Shown: positions 32,052 to 41,291 of the stretch, one piece after another
Layout of the letters: each line of letters begins with the position of its first letter
How positions within the stretch are numbered: position 1 is the first letter of the stretch
Assembly: GCA_964006375.1 (NCBI GenBank)
Contig: OZ023264.1
Coordinates: 19,301,861 to 19,365,860, forward strand
Origin: Tillus elongatus
Lineage: Eukaryota > Arthropoda > Insecta > Coleoptera > Cleridae
Direction of reading: 5' to 3'
DNA length: 64,000 nucleotides
Notes under the pieces: generated by a model
The model's input: only the letters and a program-made list of their open reading frames with translations
Database searches by the model: none
Told to the model about the DNA's origin: nothing
Program-made: the position numbers and the translations under genes

Positions 32052-35000
32052 TTTTTTTTTTTTATGTCAACAACACACCACGAGGGCTTACAGCCTAAAT
32101 ACTATCGTACCGTGGGTGTTGACAAGGAGGAAAGAGGCAGCTTGTTAATTCTGGACTTGAAGGTTTGGAGGTTCGGAGGAGAAGGAAAAACATGTGCCGG
32201 CAAGGAATTCCACAACTTGGAAGTCCTCGGGACAAAAGAGCGGGCATAACAAGATGTTCTATGTCTGGTGACCTGGACGTTAAAAGGGTGCATTCGCTCT
32301 GTTCCCCTGGTAGATCTGCTGGGGGCAGCAGTTGGGGGAATTATGGAGGAAAGCTCCTCTGAGCAGTGCCCGTGCAGATATCTATAAAAGAGAGAGAGGT
32401 CACCAACGGCACGTCGGTGGGCAAGGGATGGAAGCCTTTGGGTGAGGGTAGGGTCACCGATGAGACGTATAGCTCTCTTTTGAATGGAGTCCAGGATAGC
32501 GAGTGTAGAAGCGGCAGCTGCACCCCAGATGTGGGAGCAGTATTCGAGGTTTGGCCTTATTTGTGAAGTGTATAAGGTATAGAGATTAGTTGGTGAAAAG
32601 AATTTGCGAGCCCGGAAGAGGAAACCCAATTTCTTAGCAGCCGCTTCTGCAATTGATGTAACATGTTGGTGCCAATTAAGATTTCGATCCACAGTAATGC
32701 CAACAAGAGAAAAGGACTCATTACTTTGAATAACTTGGTTGTTCATTGTGATGGGTCTGGGGCTGCTGTATCTCTTGTGAGAAAGAAAGCAAGACTTAGT
32801 TTTGGTGGGGTTGAATTGTACAAGATTTCTACTTCCCCAGTCTAATATTTTTTGGAGGTCTACGGAGACAGAACCCTCCATGAGTCTGCGATCCTCATCT
32901 AATTGGGCTAAAGAGACACGCTTAGAATATTGTATGTTTGAATGGAGGGTGCTGTCGTCCGCGTAACTGTGAACTGGGTTGGATGTGCTAGAGAGGAGGT
33001 CATTGATGTGGAGAAGAAACAAAGTAGGGGCTAAAGCTGAACCTTGAGGAACTCCTGCATTAATTGGATACAGTTTAGAGGAATGGCCATCCACAACAAC
33101 AGATATGCTCCTGTTGGAGAGGAAATTTGCTGTCCAGGTACAAAGTTTTGGTGGTAGGCCATAGGCCGGAAGTTTATTAAGCAGCGCTGCGTGCCAGACC
33201 TGGTCGAATGCTTTGGATATGTCTAGAGCAACAATCTGGGATTCACCGTGTTGTTCCATAGACTTGTTCCAAGAATGGGTGACAAAGGAAAGGAGGTCGG
33301 CAGTCGATCTGCGCTGACGGAATCCATACTGCCTGTCGTGGATTAGACTGTGTTTTTCAAGGAATTTTAGTAGTTCGGTGTTTATATACTTTTCCATCAC
33401 TTTAGAGATGACTGAAAGGAGAGAAATAGGCCTGTAGTTGCTAGGAAGCGCTTTGGATCCTTTCTTGGGGATGGGTTGTACTCGAGCAGTTTTCCAGTTA
33501 CTAGGGAATATGCCTTTATTGTAAGATATCTGAAACAGACGAGTCAGGACAGGAGCAAGTTCTGGTGCGCATTTTTTGAGAACAATTGCTGGGATCTCGT
33601 CAAGGCCAGAGGCTTTCCTGGTATTAAGAGAAGAGAGCATCTTTCGCACCTTTTTAGTTTGGAAAATGATATCAGTCATTTTATGCGCGACGTTGGGGAC
33701 TGTTGGTGGTTGAACATTTGGAGGTGGGTTGAGAGTAGAATTTCCGGCGAACAACGAAGCAAAAAGTTCTGCCTTGCCCAGGGCGGTAGAAACAATTTCA
33801 TCACCTGAGACAAGTGGTGGGAACGTGCTCTTGCAGAAATTATTCCTAATAGACTTAGCAAGAGTCCAGAAGGGTTTGCCGCCGTTGGAGCTTGAGAGGA
33901 CTTTGTTTTTGATGTGGTTATTAAACGAGTTTTTTGCCTCAGAAAGAATGCGGACATAGCGGTTTCTTGCGTCGTTGAATGCTTGACGATTTTCTTGACT
34001 GGGATTGTGTAGAAGCGTTTTGTGAGCTTTGACCTTTTCAAGTCTGGCCTTGTCACAGGATTTAGAGAACCAGGGCTTTTGAGTGGCTGAAGAGGTTTTC
34101 TGTGTACGTGGAATAAATAATTCCATGCCAGCTTGGATAATTTCGGTGACGTTTTGTGAGATATCAGAGGGGTCAGGATGAGAGAAGCAGACAGACGCCC
34201 ATGGAAATGAGGAAAAGTAATCCCGCATTTCGTCCCAGTGTGCGGAGTTGTAGTGCCAAACGATACGTGGGTGTGATGACTGTGTGACCTCGGGTTGCAT
34301 TGCACAGGAAGCAGTGACCATGCCGTGGTCTGAGCGACCAAGGGGGGCGGTGACTGATATCTTATAGCATTCAGGATTTGTAGTAAGAAGGAGATCCAAG
34401 GGATTTGAGCTGTGTGTTGGGATACGAGGAAAGTAAGTAGGTTGCTGTACCATATTGGCCAAAGAATTGCTGACTGCAAAGGCCTCCGCTGCTCTCCCTT
34501 GTGGATCGGTTTTTGAAGATCCTAGCCATTCCTTATTATGGACATTGAAGTCGCCAAGAATAGTGACCTCGGAGGAAGGATATTCAGAAATCAGATAGTC
34601 GGTTTTTTCAGAAAGGTAGTCAAAGAGCTGGACAAAGTTGTTGTCAGAAGGTGACCGGTAAATGCAACAGATGAATTTAGTTGCAGCCCTGAGAGAGAGT
34701 TTTATCCATAGTATGTCTTTTCTTCCAGCTTCTAAATTGGGAAGTCTGGTGCAGGGTAGATTGCTACGGACGTATGCGCACACGCCTCCATGCAATCTAA
34801 AGGCAGTAAGGAGCTCATACCCCGGGAAATTAAGGTGATTCGTGACTGTTTTGGCACTGATTTGGGTTTCGGTGAGGAAGAGGAGTTGGGGCCTGTTAGC
34901 CTGGAGGAAATGGTGGACGGAGTTCAGGTTAGAATTTAGGCCACATATATTCGAAAAGGATATGTTAAATCTTGATGTTGGCGCCCCCTGTACACCCCTC

Positions 35001-35176
35001 TCCCGGAGATCCGAATGGAGGGGTATTTTGCCTCCGGAATATTTTATACAAGGAGGAGCCATCATCATTTTTGCTTATAAGGGAAACCGACTCATACACC
35101 AGAACCGGAAACGTCCGTTGGGACTTCACCGGCCCCTTGAGGTATGGGGTGGTACCTCCTCGGGCGTGAAAAAATC
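32052..35176 (-). mobile_element. Main LINE family, nearly intact copy inserted in an older copy
   Basis: Minus-strand element with 5' end CACGCCCGAGGAGGTACCAC at about 35,165, a 988-codon ORF, a short 3' UTR (GGCTGTAAGCCCTCGTGGTG) and an A-run at 32,050-32,063. The flanking DNA (QSCFLS... to the left, ...GGAGATACACCAGCCC to the right) is one continuous older copy of the same family. Insertion left only a very short common sequence, TCA or TCAT, at the two junctions, so a target duplication cannot be assigned with certainty. Confidence 0.9.
32102..35068 (-). CDS. LINE endonuclease-reverse transcriptase, apparently intact
   Basis: This 988-residue protein has an APE-type endonuclease at about residues 34-270 (LLFLTETQI near 62-70, LGDFNVHN 171-178, RSDHGMV around 246). 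A linker follows, then a non-LTR reverse transcriptase at about 480-740 (SNYRPISLLSVISKVMEKYI, VALDISKAFDQVWH near 613-626, AGVPQGSALAPTLFLLHIND 671-690, YADD 702-705), then a C-terminal region (PNLEYCSHIWGAAAASTLAI, SKLWNSLPAHVFPSPPNLQT). No internal stop, no RNase H domain and no ORF1 are seen. It nicks target DNA and copies its own RNA there. The architecture fits the Jockey/CR1 group, and I do not assign the clade. It is the only uninterrupted copy in the window and could be active. Confidence 0.9.
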   Translation of the reverse strand: MMMAPPCIKYSGGKIPLHSDLRERGVQGAPTSRFNISFSNICGLNSNLNSVHHFLQANRPQLLFLTETQISAKTVTNHLNFPGYELLTAFRLHGGVCAYVRSNLPCTRLPNLEAGRKDILWIKLSLRAATKFICCIYRSPSDNNFVQLFDYLSEKTDYLISEYPSSEVTILGDFNVHNKEWLGSSKTDPQGRAAEAFAVSNSLANMVQQPTYFPRIPTHSSNPLDLLLTTNPECYKISVTAPLGRSDHGMVTASCAMQPEVTQSSHPRIVWHYNSAHWDEMRDYFSSFPWASVCFSHPDPSDISQNVTEIIQAGMELFIPRTQKTSSATQKPWFSKSCDKARLEKVKAHKTLLHNPSQENRQAFNDARNRYVRILSEAKNSFNNHIKNKVLSSSNGGKPFWTLAKSIRNNFCKSTFPPLVSGDEIVSTALGKAELFASLFAGNSTLNPPPNVQPPTVPNVAHKMTDIIFQTKKVRKMLSSLNTRKASGLDEIPAIVLKKCAPELAPVLTRLFQISYNKGIFPSNWKTARVQPIPKKGSKALPSNYRPISLLSVISKVMEKYINTELLKFLEKHSLIHDRQYGFRQRRSTADLLSFVTHSWNKSMEQHGESQIVALDISKAFDQVWHAALLNKLPAYGLPPKLCTWTANFLSNRSISVVVDGHSSKLYPINAGVPQGSALAPTLFLLHINDLLSSTSNPVHSYADDSTLHSNIQYSKRVSLAQLDEDRRLMEGSVSVDLQKILDWGSRNLVQFNPTKTKSCFLSHKRYSSPRPITMNNQVIQSNESFSLVGITVDRNLNWHQHVTSIAEAAAKKLGFLFRARKFFSPTNLYTLYTSQIRPNLEYCSHIWGAAAASTLAILDSIQKRAIRLIGDPTLTQRLPSLAHRRAVGDLSLFYRYLHGHCSEELSSIIPPTAAPSRSTRGTERMHPFNVQVTRHRTSCYARSFVPRTSKLWNSLPAHVFPSPPNLQTFKSRINKLPLSSLSTPTVR

Positions 35177-35555
35177 ATAGGAGATACACCAGCCCTAGAC
35201 CCATCACAATAAACAATCAAGTTATTCAAAGTAATGAGTCCTTTTCACTTGTTGGCATCTCTGTGGATCGAAATCTCAATTGGCACCAACATGTCACATC
35301 AATTGCAGAAGCGGCCGCTAAGAAATTAGGTTTCCTCTTCCGGGCTCGCAAATACTTTTCCCCAAGCTAATCTCTATACTTTATATACTTCACAAATAAG
35401 ACCAAACCTCGAATACTGCTCCCACATTTGGGGTGCTGCTGCCGCTTCTACACTCGCTATCCTGGACTCCATTCAGAAGAGAGCTATACGTCTCATGGGT
35501 GACCCTACCCTCACCCAAAGGCTGCCATCCCTTGCCCACCGACGTACCGTTGGTG

Positions 35556-35608
<53 letters not shown>

Positions 35609-35936
35609 TTATATATATCTGCACGGGCACTGCTCAGAGGAGCTTTCTTCTATAGTTCCTTCACCTGCTGCCCCCAACAGATCTACCAGGGGAACAGAGC
35701 GAATGCACCCTTTTACTGTCCAGGTCACTAGACATAGAACATCTTGTTATGCCCGCTCTTTTGTCCCGAGGTCTTCCAAGTTGTGGAACTCCTTGCCGGC
35801 ACATGTTTTTCCTTCTTCCCCGAACCTCCAAACCTTCCAGTCCAGAATTAACAAGTTGCCTCTTTCCTCCTTGTCGACACCCACGGTACGATAGTATTTA
35901 GGCTGTAAGCCCTCGTGGTGTGTTGTTGAAATAAAA
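35177..35936 (+). mobile_element. Main LINE family, older copy, 3' portion
   Basis: Continues the copy broken at 32,049: NQVIQSNESFSLVGISVDRN equivalent, HVTSIAEAAAKKLGFLFRAR, LAILDSIQKRAIRL equivalent, then a (CT)n expansion at 35,557-35,601 that inserts a Ser-Leu tract (SLSLSLSL). The C-terminus follows (SFVPRSSKLWNSLPAHVFPS, LSSLSTPTVR at 35,433-35,894) and the 3' UTR GGCTGTAAGCCCTCGTGGTG ends at TTGAAATAAAA. Confidence 0.88.
35557..35601. repeat. (CT)n microsatellite inside LINE coding DNA
   Basis: About 22 CT units replace the short CTCTCTCTTTTATAGATATC stretch present in other copies of this LINE. Confidence 0.95.
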
Positions 35937-36004
35937 GCAAAGAACACAGGACTATTATCATAACTTAATACAAAATTCAGATAGCAAAACAAGAACGCTT
36001 TGGT

Positions 36005-37159
36005 CAATTGTTAGTTATGAATCTGGAAAGAAAATGAATAAAAATAAGTCAATAATAATTAAACATAACGATGAAATGGTCAAAGATACAGAAATTATAG
36101 GGAATCCATTTGGTAAATTTTTCTCAGGGGACACCCAAAACCAGGTACAATGGCATTTTAACAACTCTAACAGCAATTCTTGTACAACTTCATTGGTAAT
36201 TAGGGAATCGTTATTTTTGTACCCGTTAACCTCTCTGTAGATTGAAAATGTTATAAAAAACTTGAAAAACAAAAAGTTTACTGGTGTTGATGGGGTGCCC
36301 ATCTTGTAAAGCAGTACTCGAAGATAATTGCATCCTATACCTGTGACATCTTGAACTTGTCAATAACTTTCCGCAGCTTTACTATGCAATTTAAGAAAGC
36401 AAAAATAATTCCGGTTGCTAAAAAGGAAGATAGTTTTAATATCATAAACTATAGGCAAATATCCATATTGAGCGTGTTTTCTGAGATAATGGAGAGCGAT
36501 GACCGATAGAAATGAAATATTCCTACGAGAACATAGTTTAGTTACCAAGTATCAATACGGTTTTCGGAGTGGTTTATCCACGGAGGCAGCTACTAGTGAT
36601 TTTATACAGCATCTTCACGAGGATTTAGATAAGGGTATGCACATGGTAGCTGTCATGTTCGACCTATCGCGCGCGTTTGACACGCTTAATCCGGGTTATG
36701 TAAGCGAAAAATTACGATGCCTGGGTATACGTGGACCGGCAAATGACTGGCTTTTGTCATTTTTGACTGATAGACTGATAGACGGTGGTTTCAGTTGCGG
36801 ACACTTTTTTGGACTCATACGAGATAAATCTGGGCACTCCATAGGGCTGTATTTTGGGTCCGTTGCTGTTTATTTTATATGTGAATGACCTGACCGACTA
36901 CATAAAGGTGGGTAGGGTGTTCTTGTACGCGGACGACACAACCGCGATTGTGGCTGGTCGTGATGGTGACGAGGTAAGTCAAAAGGTAAACACTTTAATA
37001 CGACAGTTTGGTGAGTGGTGCAAAGCAAACCACCTAATCATATACCATGATAAAACATCGTTCGTAGAGTTTAGGAGTTGCCACCGACTGTCTCTCATTC
37101 TGCAGCTTGGGGATGGTATGCACTGCTTTGCTACGGAGGGAAGGTTCCTTGGGGTTACG
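36005..37159 (+). pseudogene. LINE reverse transcriptase, part upstream of the Polinton-like insertion
   Basis: Plus-strand frames read the linker before RT (MVKDTEIIGNPFGKFFSG), VIKNLKNKKFTGVDGVP, YQYGFRSGLSTEAATSDFIQ, AVMFDLSRAFDTLNPGYVSE, GPLLFILYVNDLTDYI and LYADDTTAIVAGRDG. They end RFLGVT at the insertion. Frameshifts (for example near 36,850) and stops show that the LINE was already decayed. It belongs to a different family from the 3.1-kb LINE. The frame at 37,154-37,159 (GTT ACG) resumes exactly at 46,402. Confidence 0.85.
37154..37159 (+). repeat. Left target-site duplication GTTACG
   Basis: GTTACG stands immediately before the AG end of the element and again immediately after its CT end at 46,402-46,407. 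Six-base duplications are characteristic of Polinton/Maverick integrases. Confidence 0.9.
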
Positions 37160-37189
37160 AGTAGGTAATGGGACACTTTGAGCAGACAG

Positions 37190-37503
37190 TGACGTCACAG
37201 GAAGTGACGTCACGGCGCCGGCGCCTAGCCACGCCCTGCCACGCCCTGGCGCCACGCCCTGGCGCCGGCGCCTGCCCCAGCCCCGGCGCCTAGCCACGCC
37301 CCGGCGCCAGCCCCGGCGCCGGCGCCCAGCCACGCCCTGGGCCAGACAGTCACATCCGTGTTATTCCTAAGGTCATTGACCTGTCTTTGGCCAGCCAGTG
37401 ACGTCACACGACTTGTGCCAGACAATCACATCCAGACAGTCACATTTACATTTAGCCGTGTTATTCCTAAGGCCATTGACCTGTCTAGGAAACTGTGACG
37501 TCA
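37190..37503. promoter_or_regulatory. Terminal cluster of CRE and CCACGCCC motifs
   Basis: The palindrome TGACGTCA occurs at 37,190, 37,205, 37,399 and 37,496. Between them (37,212-37,340) lies a block of very high GC with many GGCGCC palindromes and five or so CCACGCCC boxes (KLF/Sp-like). The mirror image sits at 46,058-46,371. TGACGTCA is the ATF/CREB site also used in adenovirus early promoters. The function here is inferred from motif identity only. Confidence 0.6.
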
Positions 37504-37591
37504 CACGACTTGGGCCAGACAGTCACATGCAAACATTTCAAAAGTGTCTAACCTATTACTTCAAATTATTATATTTTGAAAAAAACCATTT

Positions 37592-37665
37592 GGAGCAGGT
37601 GAGTTTCGAACCCGGGGCATTCAGATGGGGAGGCAACGATGCTACCCGTTGAGCTAAGCAGACGC
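37592..37665 (-). ncRNA. tRNA-like Pol III unit in left arm
   Basis: Minus strand: A box TTAGCTCAACGGG fits the internal promoter consensus fully, and B box GGTTCGAAAC fits GWTCRANNC. A run of seven T follows about 11 bases downstream (37,580-37,586 on the complement). The 74-base spacing is that of a tRNA, but the acceptor stem does not pair and the anticodon and T stems are poor. I therefore call it a tRNA-derived Pol III transcript, not a working tRNA. An identical unit lies in the right arm. Confidence 0.55.
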
Positions 37666-37817
37666 TTATTAATTTATTGTTTTAGGTTGGTATATATATA
37701 TATATACGACTACAAACAAACCATACATGTAACATAATTAAAGTTTATTATTAGACAAATGGATGATTTACAAAATAATGTTTAATATTAGAGGCTGCTG
37801 AACCAAAACGGAGGAAA

Positions 37818-37908
37818 ATGGCGGAATGAAAGATGGAAGCCTGTGATACCTTAAGCTGACATCCCTGACATTATAAAAATGGCGGCTTTCGCTGATAAAG
37901 AATGGCGG
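37818..37908. promoter_or_regulatory. Three ATGGCGG (YY1/Pho-like) motifs
   Basis: ATGGCGG occurs at 37,818, 37,879 and 37,902, the latter two as AATGGCGGCTTTCG. This is the core of the YY1/Pleiohomeotic site. Inferred from sequence only. Confidence 0.4.
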
Positions 37909-38140
37909 CTTTCGTTCTTAAAGATGGTGCAAGGATGGATGAAGACTTATTTAAAGATACGTCACTCCAACCTAGCCGACAAATGAGAGTGTAGACATAA
38001 GACATAATAATTAATATGTTTAATATTAGACAGACTAGAACGTCACAATTGTTATATGGGTAGGTTCTAAAAATAACACACAGAGGTCGCTGGCAAAACA
38101 AAAGAAGGAAGTTCAGAAACAAAATAGACAACAGGTTCAA

Positions 38141-39070
38141 CCGTGAGATGTACGATGGAACCAATACATGCACGGTGTTAAGGAGGCCAAATCAAATTGG
38201 AATATACAATAAAATGGCCACTTCCGGTCTAAACTTTAAATCCTTGTATCTTTTGAAGGACAAGTGATAGAAATGAACCGACTTTAAAAATATATCGTTT
38301 CGTAACAAGGTCTACAAGAAACCGAGATAAAAAACTTTAAACCCTTATCGCGGAAGATCCGTGAGATGTACGCTGGAACCAACACATGCACGGTGTTAAG
38401 GAGGCCAAATCAAATTGGAATATACAATAAAATGACCACTTCCGGTCTAAACTTTAAATCCTTGTATCTTTTCAACGACAAGTGATAGAAATGAACCGAC
38501 TTCAAAAATATATCGTTTCATAACAAGCTCTACAAGAAACTGAGATAAAAAACTTTAAACCCTTATCGCGGAAGATCCGTGAGATGTACGAGAGAACCAA
38601 CACATGCACGGTGTTAAGGAGGCCAAATCAAATTGGTATATACAATAAAATGGCCACTTCCGGTCTAAACTTTAAATCGTTATATCTTTTCAACGGAAAG
38701 TGATAGAAATGAACCGACTTCAAAAATATATCGTTTCATAACAAGCTCTACAAGAAACTGAGATAAAAAACTTTAAACCCTTATCGCGGAAAATCCGTGA
38801 GATGTACGATAGAACCAACACATGCACGGTGTTAAGGAGGCCAAATCAAATTGGAATATACAATAAAATGGCCACTTCCGGTCTAAACTTTAAATCGTTA
38901 TAACTTTTCAACGGAAAGTGATAGAAAGGAACCGACTTCAAAAATGTATGTTTCGTAACAAGGTCTACAAGAAACTGAGATAAAAAACTTCAAACCCTTA
39001 TCTCGGAAGATCGGCGAGATGTACGATAGAACCAACACATGCACGGTGTTCAGCAAGTCAAACTCTATTA
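38141..39070. repeat. 218-bp tandem repeats with ETS motifs
   Basis: Units start with CCGTGAGATGTACG at 38,141, 38,359, 38,577 and 38,795, and a partial fifth starts at 39,012. Each contains ACTTCCGGT (ETS/GABP site, ACCGGAAGT inverted) at 38,220, 38,438, 38,656 and 38,874, and two more sit at 39,091 and 39,104. The right arm has only about two units, one with a 28-bp deletion. That accounts for nearly all of the 466-bp length difference between the arms. Confidence 0.85.
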
Positions 39071-39539
39071 ACATTTCCAATAAAAATGTTACTTCCGGTA
39101 GACACTTCCGGTATAGCTATTCTTAGAGCTACATACATGTGTGACACCTCAAAATAATCGTCTTGTTGAACAGAAGAAAGAAATATAGTTTTTAAGGAAA
39201 TCAAAACAAGTTGTGTTAACATCTAAAAACAACACACTCTCTCTTAGACTTAATGAAGTTACTTTCAGAGAAATTTTCAAGCTTACCATGAGGACCAGTA
39301 TTCAATGGCGTATTTAAATGTTGACTACATCAAGTGATGCGTGCTACAGACAAATTTTAGTACACCCTCTTAGACTTATTGAAGTTGACGGCACAGGCAG
39401 CTGTCAAGCGTACCTAACAAACCAAAGTAAATATGTCTTGAAGAACAGTCTTGAATTGCCCTAAACCAACACATCTCTATCATTTCAGAGTAATCTTAGC
39501 CATGTGACCAGTTAAACTAAGTATCTTGAAGTGTAGCTT

Positions 39540-40090
39540 TTATGTTTATGAGATATAAAATAAGAAAACCAAAGAGTTAATTGTCTATTACAACAACAAG
39601 TAGAAGGGGTTGACTTGGTACCTACAGCTGTTACATACTTGGTAAAAATGGGGTGCCACTAGCATTTCAGAGTAATTTTAATCATGCAACACTCTAACTG
39701 TCTTGAGATGTAGCTTTATGTGTTAATGGGTGGAAATAACAAAACTAAAGAGTTGATTGTCTATTACAACTGTCAGCTAAAGAAGCATTTAGGTAGCCGG
39801 AATACCGATATCCTAAATATTTCAAGAGTAATCTTAGTCATACAACACTCTTAACTAACTGTCTTGAGATGTGGCTTTATGTGTCATTGGTTGGAAAATA
39901 AGAAAACTAAAGAGTTGATTGTCTATTACAACTGTCAGCTGAAGGAACATGTTGGGTTATCGGAATACCGATAACGCCAAATGTTCCAACCGAAGGAGCC
40001 CACTTAGAGTCATCTCCAGGGGCTCGGAATACCGATGCCCTAGAAGTGTCGGAAGCAACATTTCAATTAACACCAACAACCGCTAAATAC
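39540..40090 (+). repeat. Degenerate repeats of the protease-ORF 5' region
   Basis: The phrase AAACTAAAGAGTTGATTGTC with TATTACAACTGTCAGCTAAAG and a GGAATACCGAT hairpin recurs at about 39,725-39,815, 39,895-39,970 and 40,555-40,625, and then inside the ORF at 40,715-40,790. The unit has been copied within the arm several times, with loss of frame in the outer copies. Confidence 0.65.
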
Positions 40091-40676
40091 TTGTTGGACT
40101 TTAGTATATTTGGTATTAAATTTGGCTTGTTGGATAACCAATCATTTTTATGAAAAATGCAACAATTTTTATTTCTGCGTAAATACATGTAAATTTTGTA
40201 GTCTACTATGGACAGTCAAGTCTACCTCTGGACATTTAAGTCAACCCTGGACATAATTATAACGGTGTTTAAATGCAAATAGATTGAATTATTTTGCTGG
40301 GAGTCAGGTATGGACAAGGTGTTATTAATAATAAAAACAGTGGTAAAATATAAAAATATAATATATTTACTCAAGTGTACACTACAGCAAGTTAACTAAT
40401 TTGAAAATTGTCTGTCTTTACAGTAAAATGAGATCTGTCAGTTGGTGTTTGTGACCTTGGAATGTAATCTGGGTGTTATTTCCGTAGGATGACATAATTT
40501 AATTTTCGATAGTGTAAAATAAAATTAAAAAGTGTGATATATGAAAAATAAGAAAACTAAAGAGTTGATTGTCTATTACAACTGTCAGCTAAAGAAGCAT
40601 TTAGGTAGCCGGAATACCGATATTCTAAATATTTTCAAGAGTAATCTTAGTCATACAACACTCTTAACTAACTGTC

Positions 40677-41291
40677 TTGAGATGTGGCTTTATGTGTCAT
40701 TGGTTGGAAAATAAGAAAACTAAAGAGTTGATTGCCTATTACAACAGTCAGCTAAAGGAACATTTGGGTTATCGGAATACCGATATGCCAAATGTTCCAA
40801 CCGAAGGAGCCCACTTAGAGTCACATCTAGGGGGCCGGAATACCGGCCCCCTAGATGTGTCGGAAGCAACATCTCAACTAACGCCTACAACCGCTACATA
40901 CTTGGTGGACTTTGGTGGAACACAGACTGAAAACAACTTGATATCTGGTACATATGTCTGTAAAGATTTCATTCTAAATTTAGCCTGTTGGATATCCAAT
41001 CATTTCTATGAAAAGTGCAACCAACCAACTAACCAACCACCCAACCAACCAACCAATGGGCCACGCAAGAATGAATCACTTATCATGAATTTGCAAACAA
41101 ACAAGGAACCTGGCAGTCATTGGGTTGCAGTTAAGAAACGTGGTGACACAGCCGTGTACTTTGACTCATATGGAAACTTGAAGCCACCAGTTGAGCTGCA
41201 GCGTTATCTCAAAGACTCTACTCTAATGTACAATCATGATGTGTATCAGAAATATAATACTTATAATTGTGGTCATTTATGTTTAGACTGA
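40677..41291 (+). CDS. Adenain/Polinton-type cysteine protease ORF
   Basis: 204 codons from ATG 40,677 to TGA. The C-terminal half has the adenovirus-type (C5) protease pattern: His148 in EPGSHWVAV, Asp163 in VYFDSYG, a Gln near 191 and the nucleophile Cys198 in YNCGHLCL. In Polintons and adenoviruses this enzyme cleaves virion precursors. The N-terminal 100 residues (KELIAYYNSQLKEHLGYRNT, GGRNTGPLDV) are not part of the fold I know. Residues about 113-130 are a low-complexity NQPTNQPPNQPTN tract from CAAC repeats. The frame ends six residues after Cys198, so the C-terminus may be shortened. The first about 97 codons lie in the inverted arm and are repeated in the other arm, and the catalytic part is unique. 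Confidence 0.75.
   Translation: MRCGFMCHWLENKKTKELIAYYNSQLKEHLGYRNTDMPNVPTEGAHLESHLGGRNTGPLDVSEATSQLTPTTATYLVDFGGTQTENNLISGTYVCKDFILNLACWISNHFYEKCNQPTNQPPNQPTNGPRKNESLIMNLQTNKEPGSHWVAVKKRGDTAVYFDSYGNLKPPVELQRYLKDSTLMYNHDVYQKYNTYNCGHLCLD
40822..40859. other. Perfect 17-bp hairpin with AATA loop
   Basis: CACATCTAGGGGGCCGG, loop AATA, CCGGCCCCCTAGATGTG. It lies within the protease frame (GGRNTGPLD). Related CGGAATACCG hairpins occur about five more times in this arm. The mirror copy is at 43,168-43,205. Confidence 0.9.

Larger units (their letters stand above)
37160..40967 (+). repeat. Left inverted arm of the Polinton-like element
   Basis: Runs from the AG end to TGTCTGTAAAGAT, the last bases shared with the right arm. 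Order inward: terminal CRE motifs and GC-rich block, repeats around GACCTGTC, Pol III-like unit, YY1-like motifs, four 218-bp tandem units, AT-rich spacer, hairpin-bearing repeats, and the first third of the protease frame. Several stretches translate identically in both arms over 60-100 residues, so the arms have diverged very little except for repeat copy number. Confidence 0.9.

Noticed and set aside
37225..37425. Ala/Gly/Arg-rich frames (GAGAGAWLGAGAGAGARAW) in the GC block, mirrored at 46,135-46,412
   Set aside because: They are translations of GGCGCC repeats in both arms; several frames are open because of base composition only.
37592..37665. Functional tRNA gene
   Set aside because: The acceptor stem does not pair and the anticodon and T stems are poor; kept only as a tRNA-like Pol III unit.
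37871..38173. 100-codon hydrophobic frame in each arm as a membrane protein gene
   Set aside because: Identity between arms is expected from the inverted duplication and gives no evidence of selection. The frame overlaps the YY1-like motifs and the start of the 218-bp repeats.
38898..39080. 60-codon frame in the 218-bp repeat region
   Set aside because: Other repeat units break the frame; it is non-coding tandem DNA.
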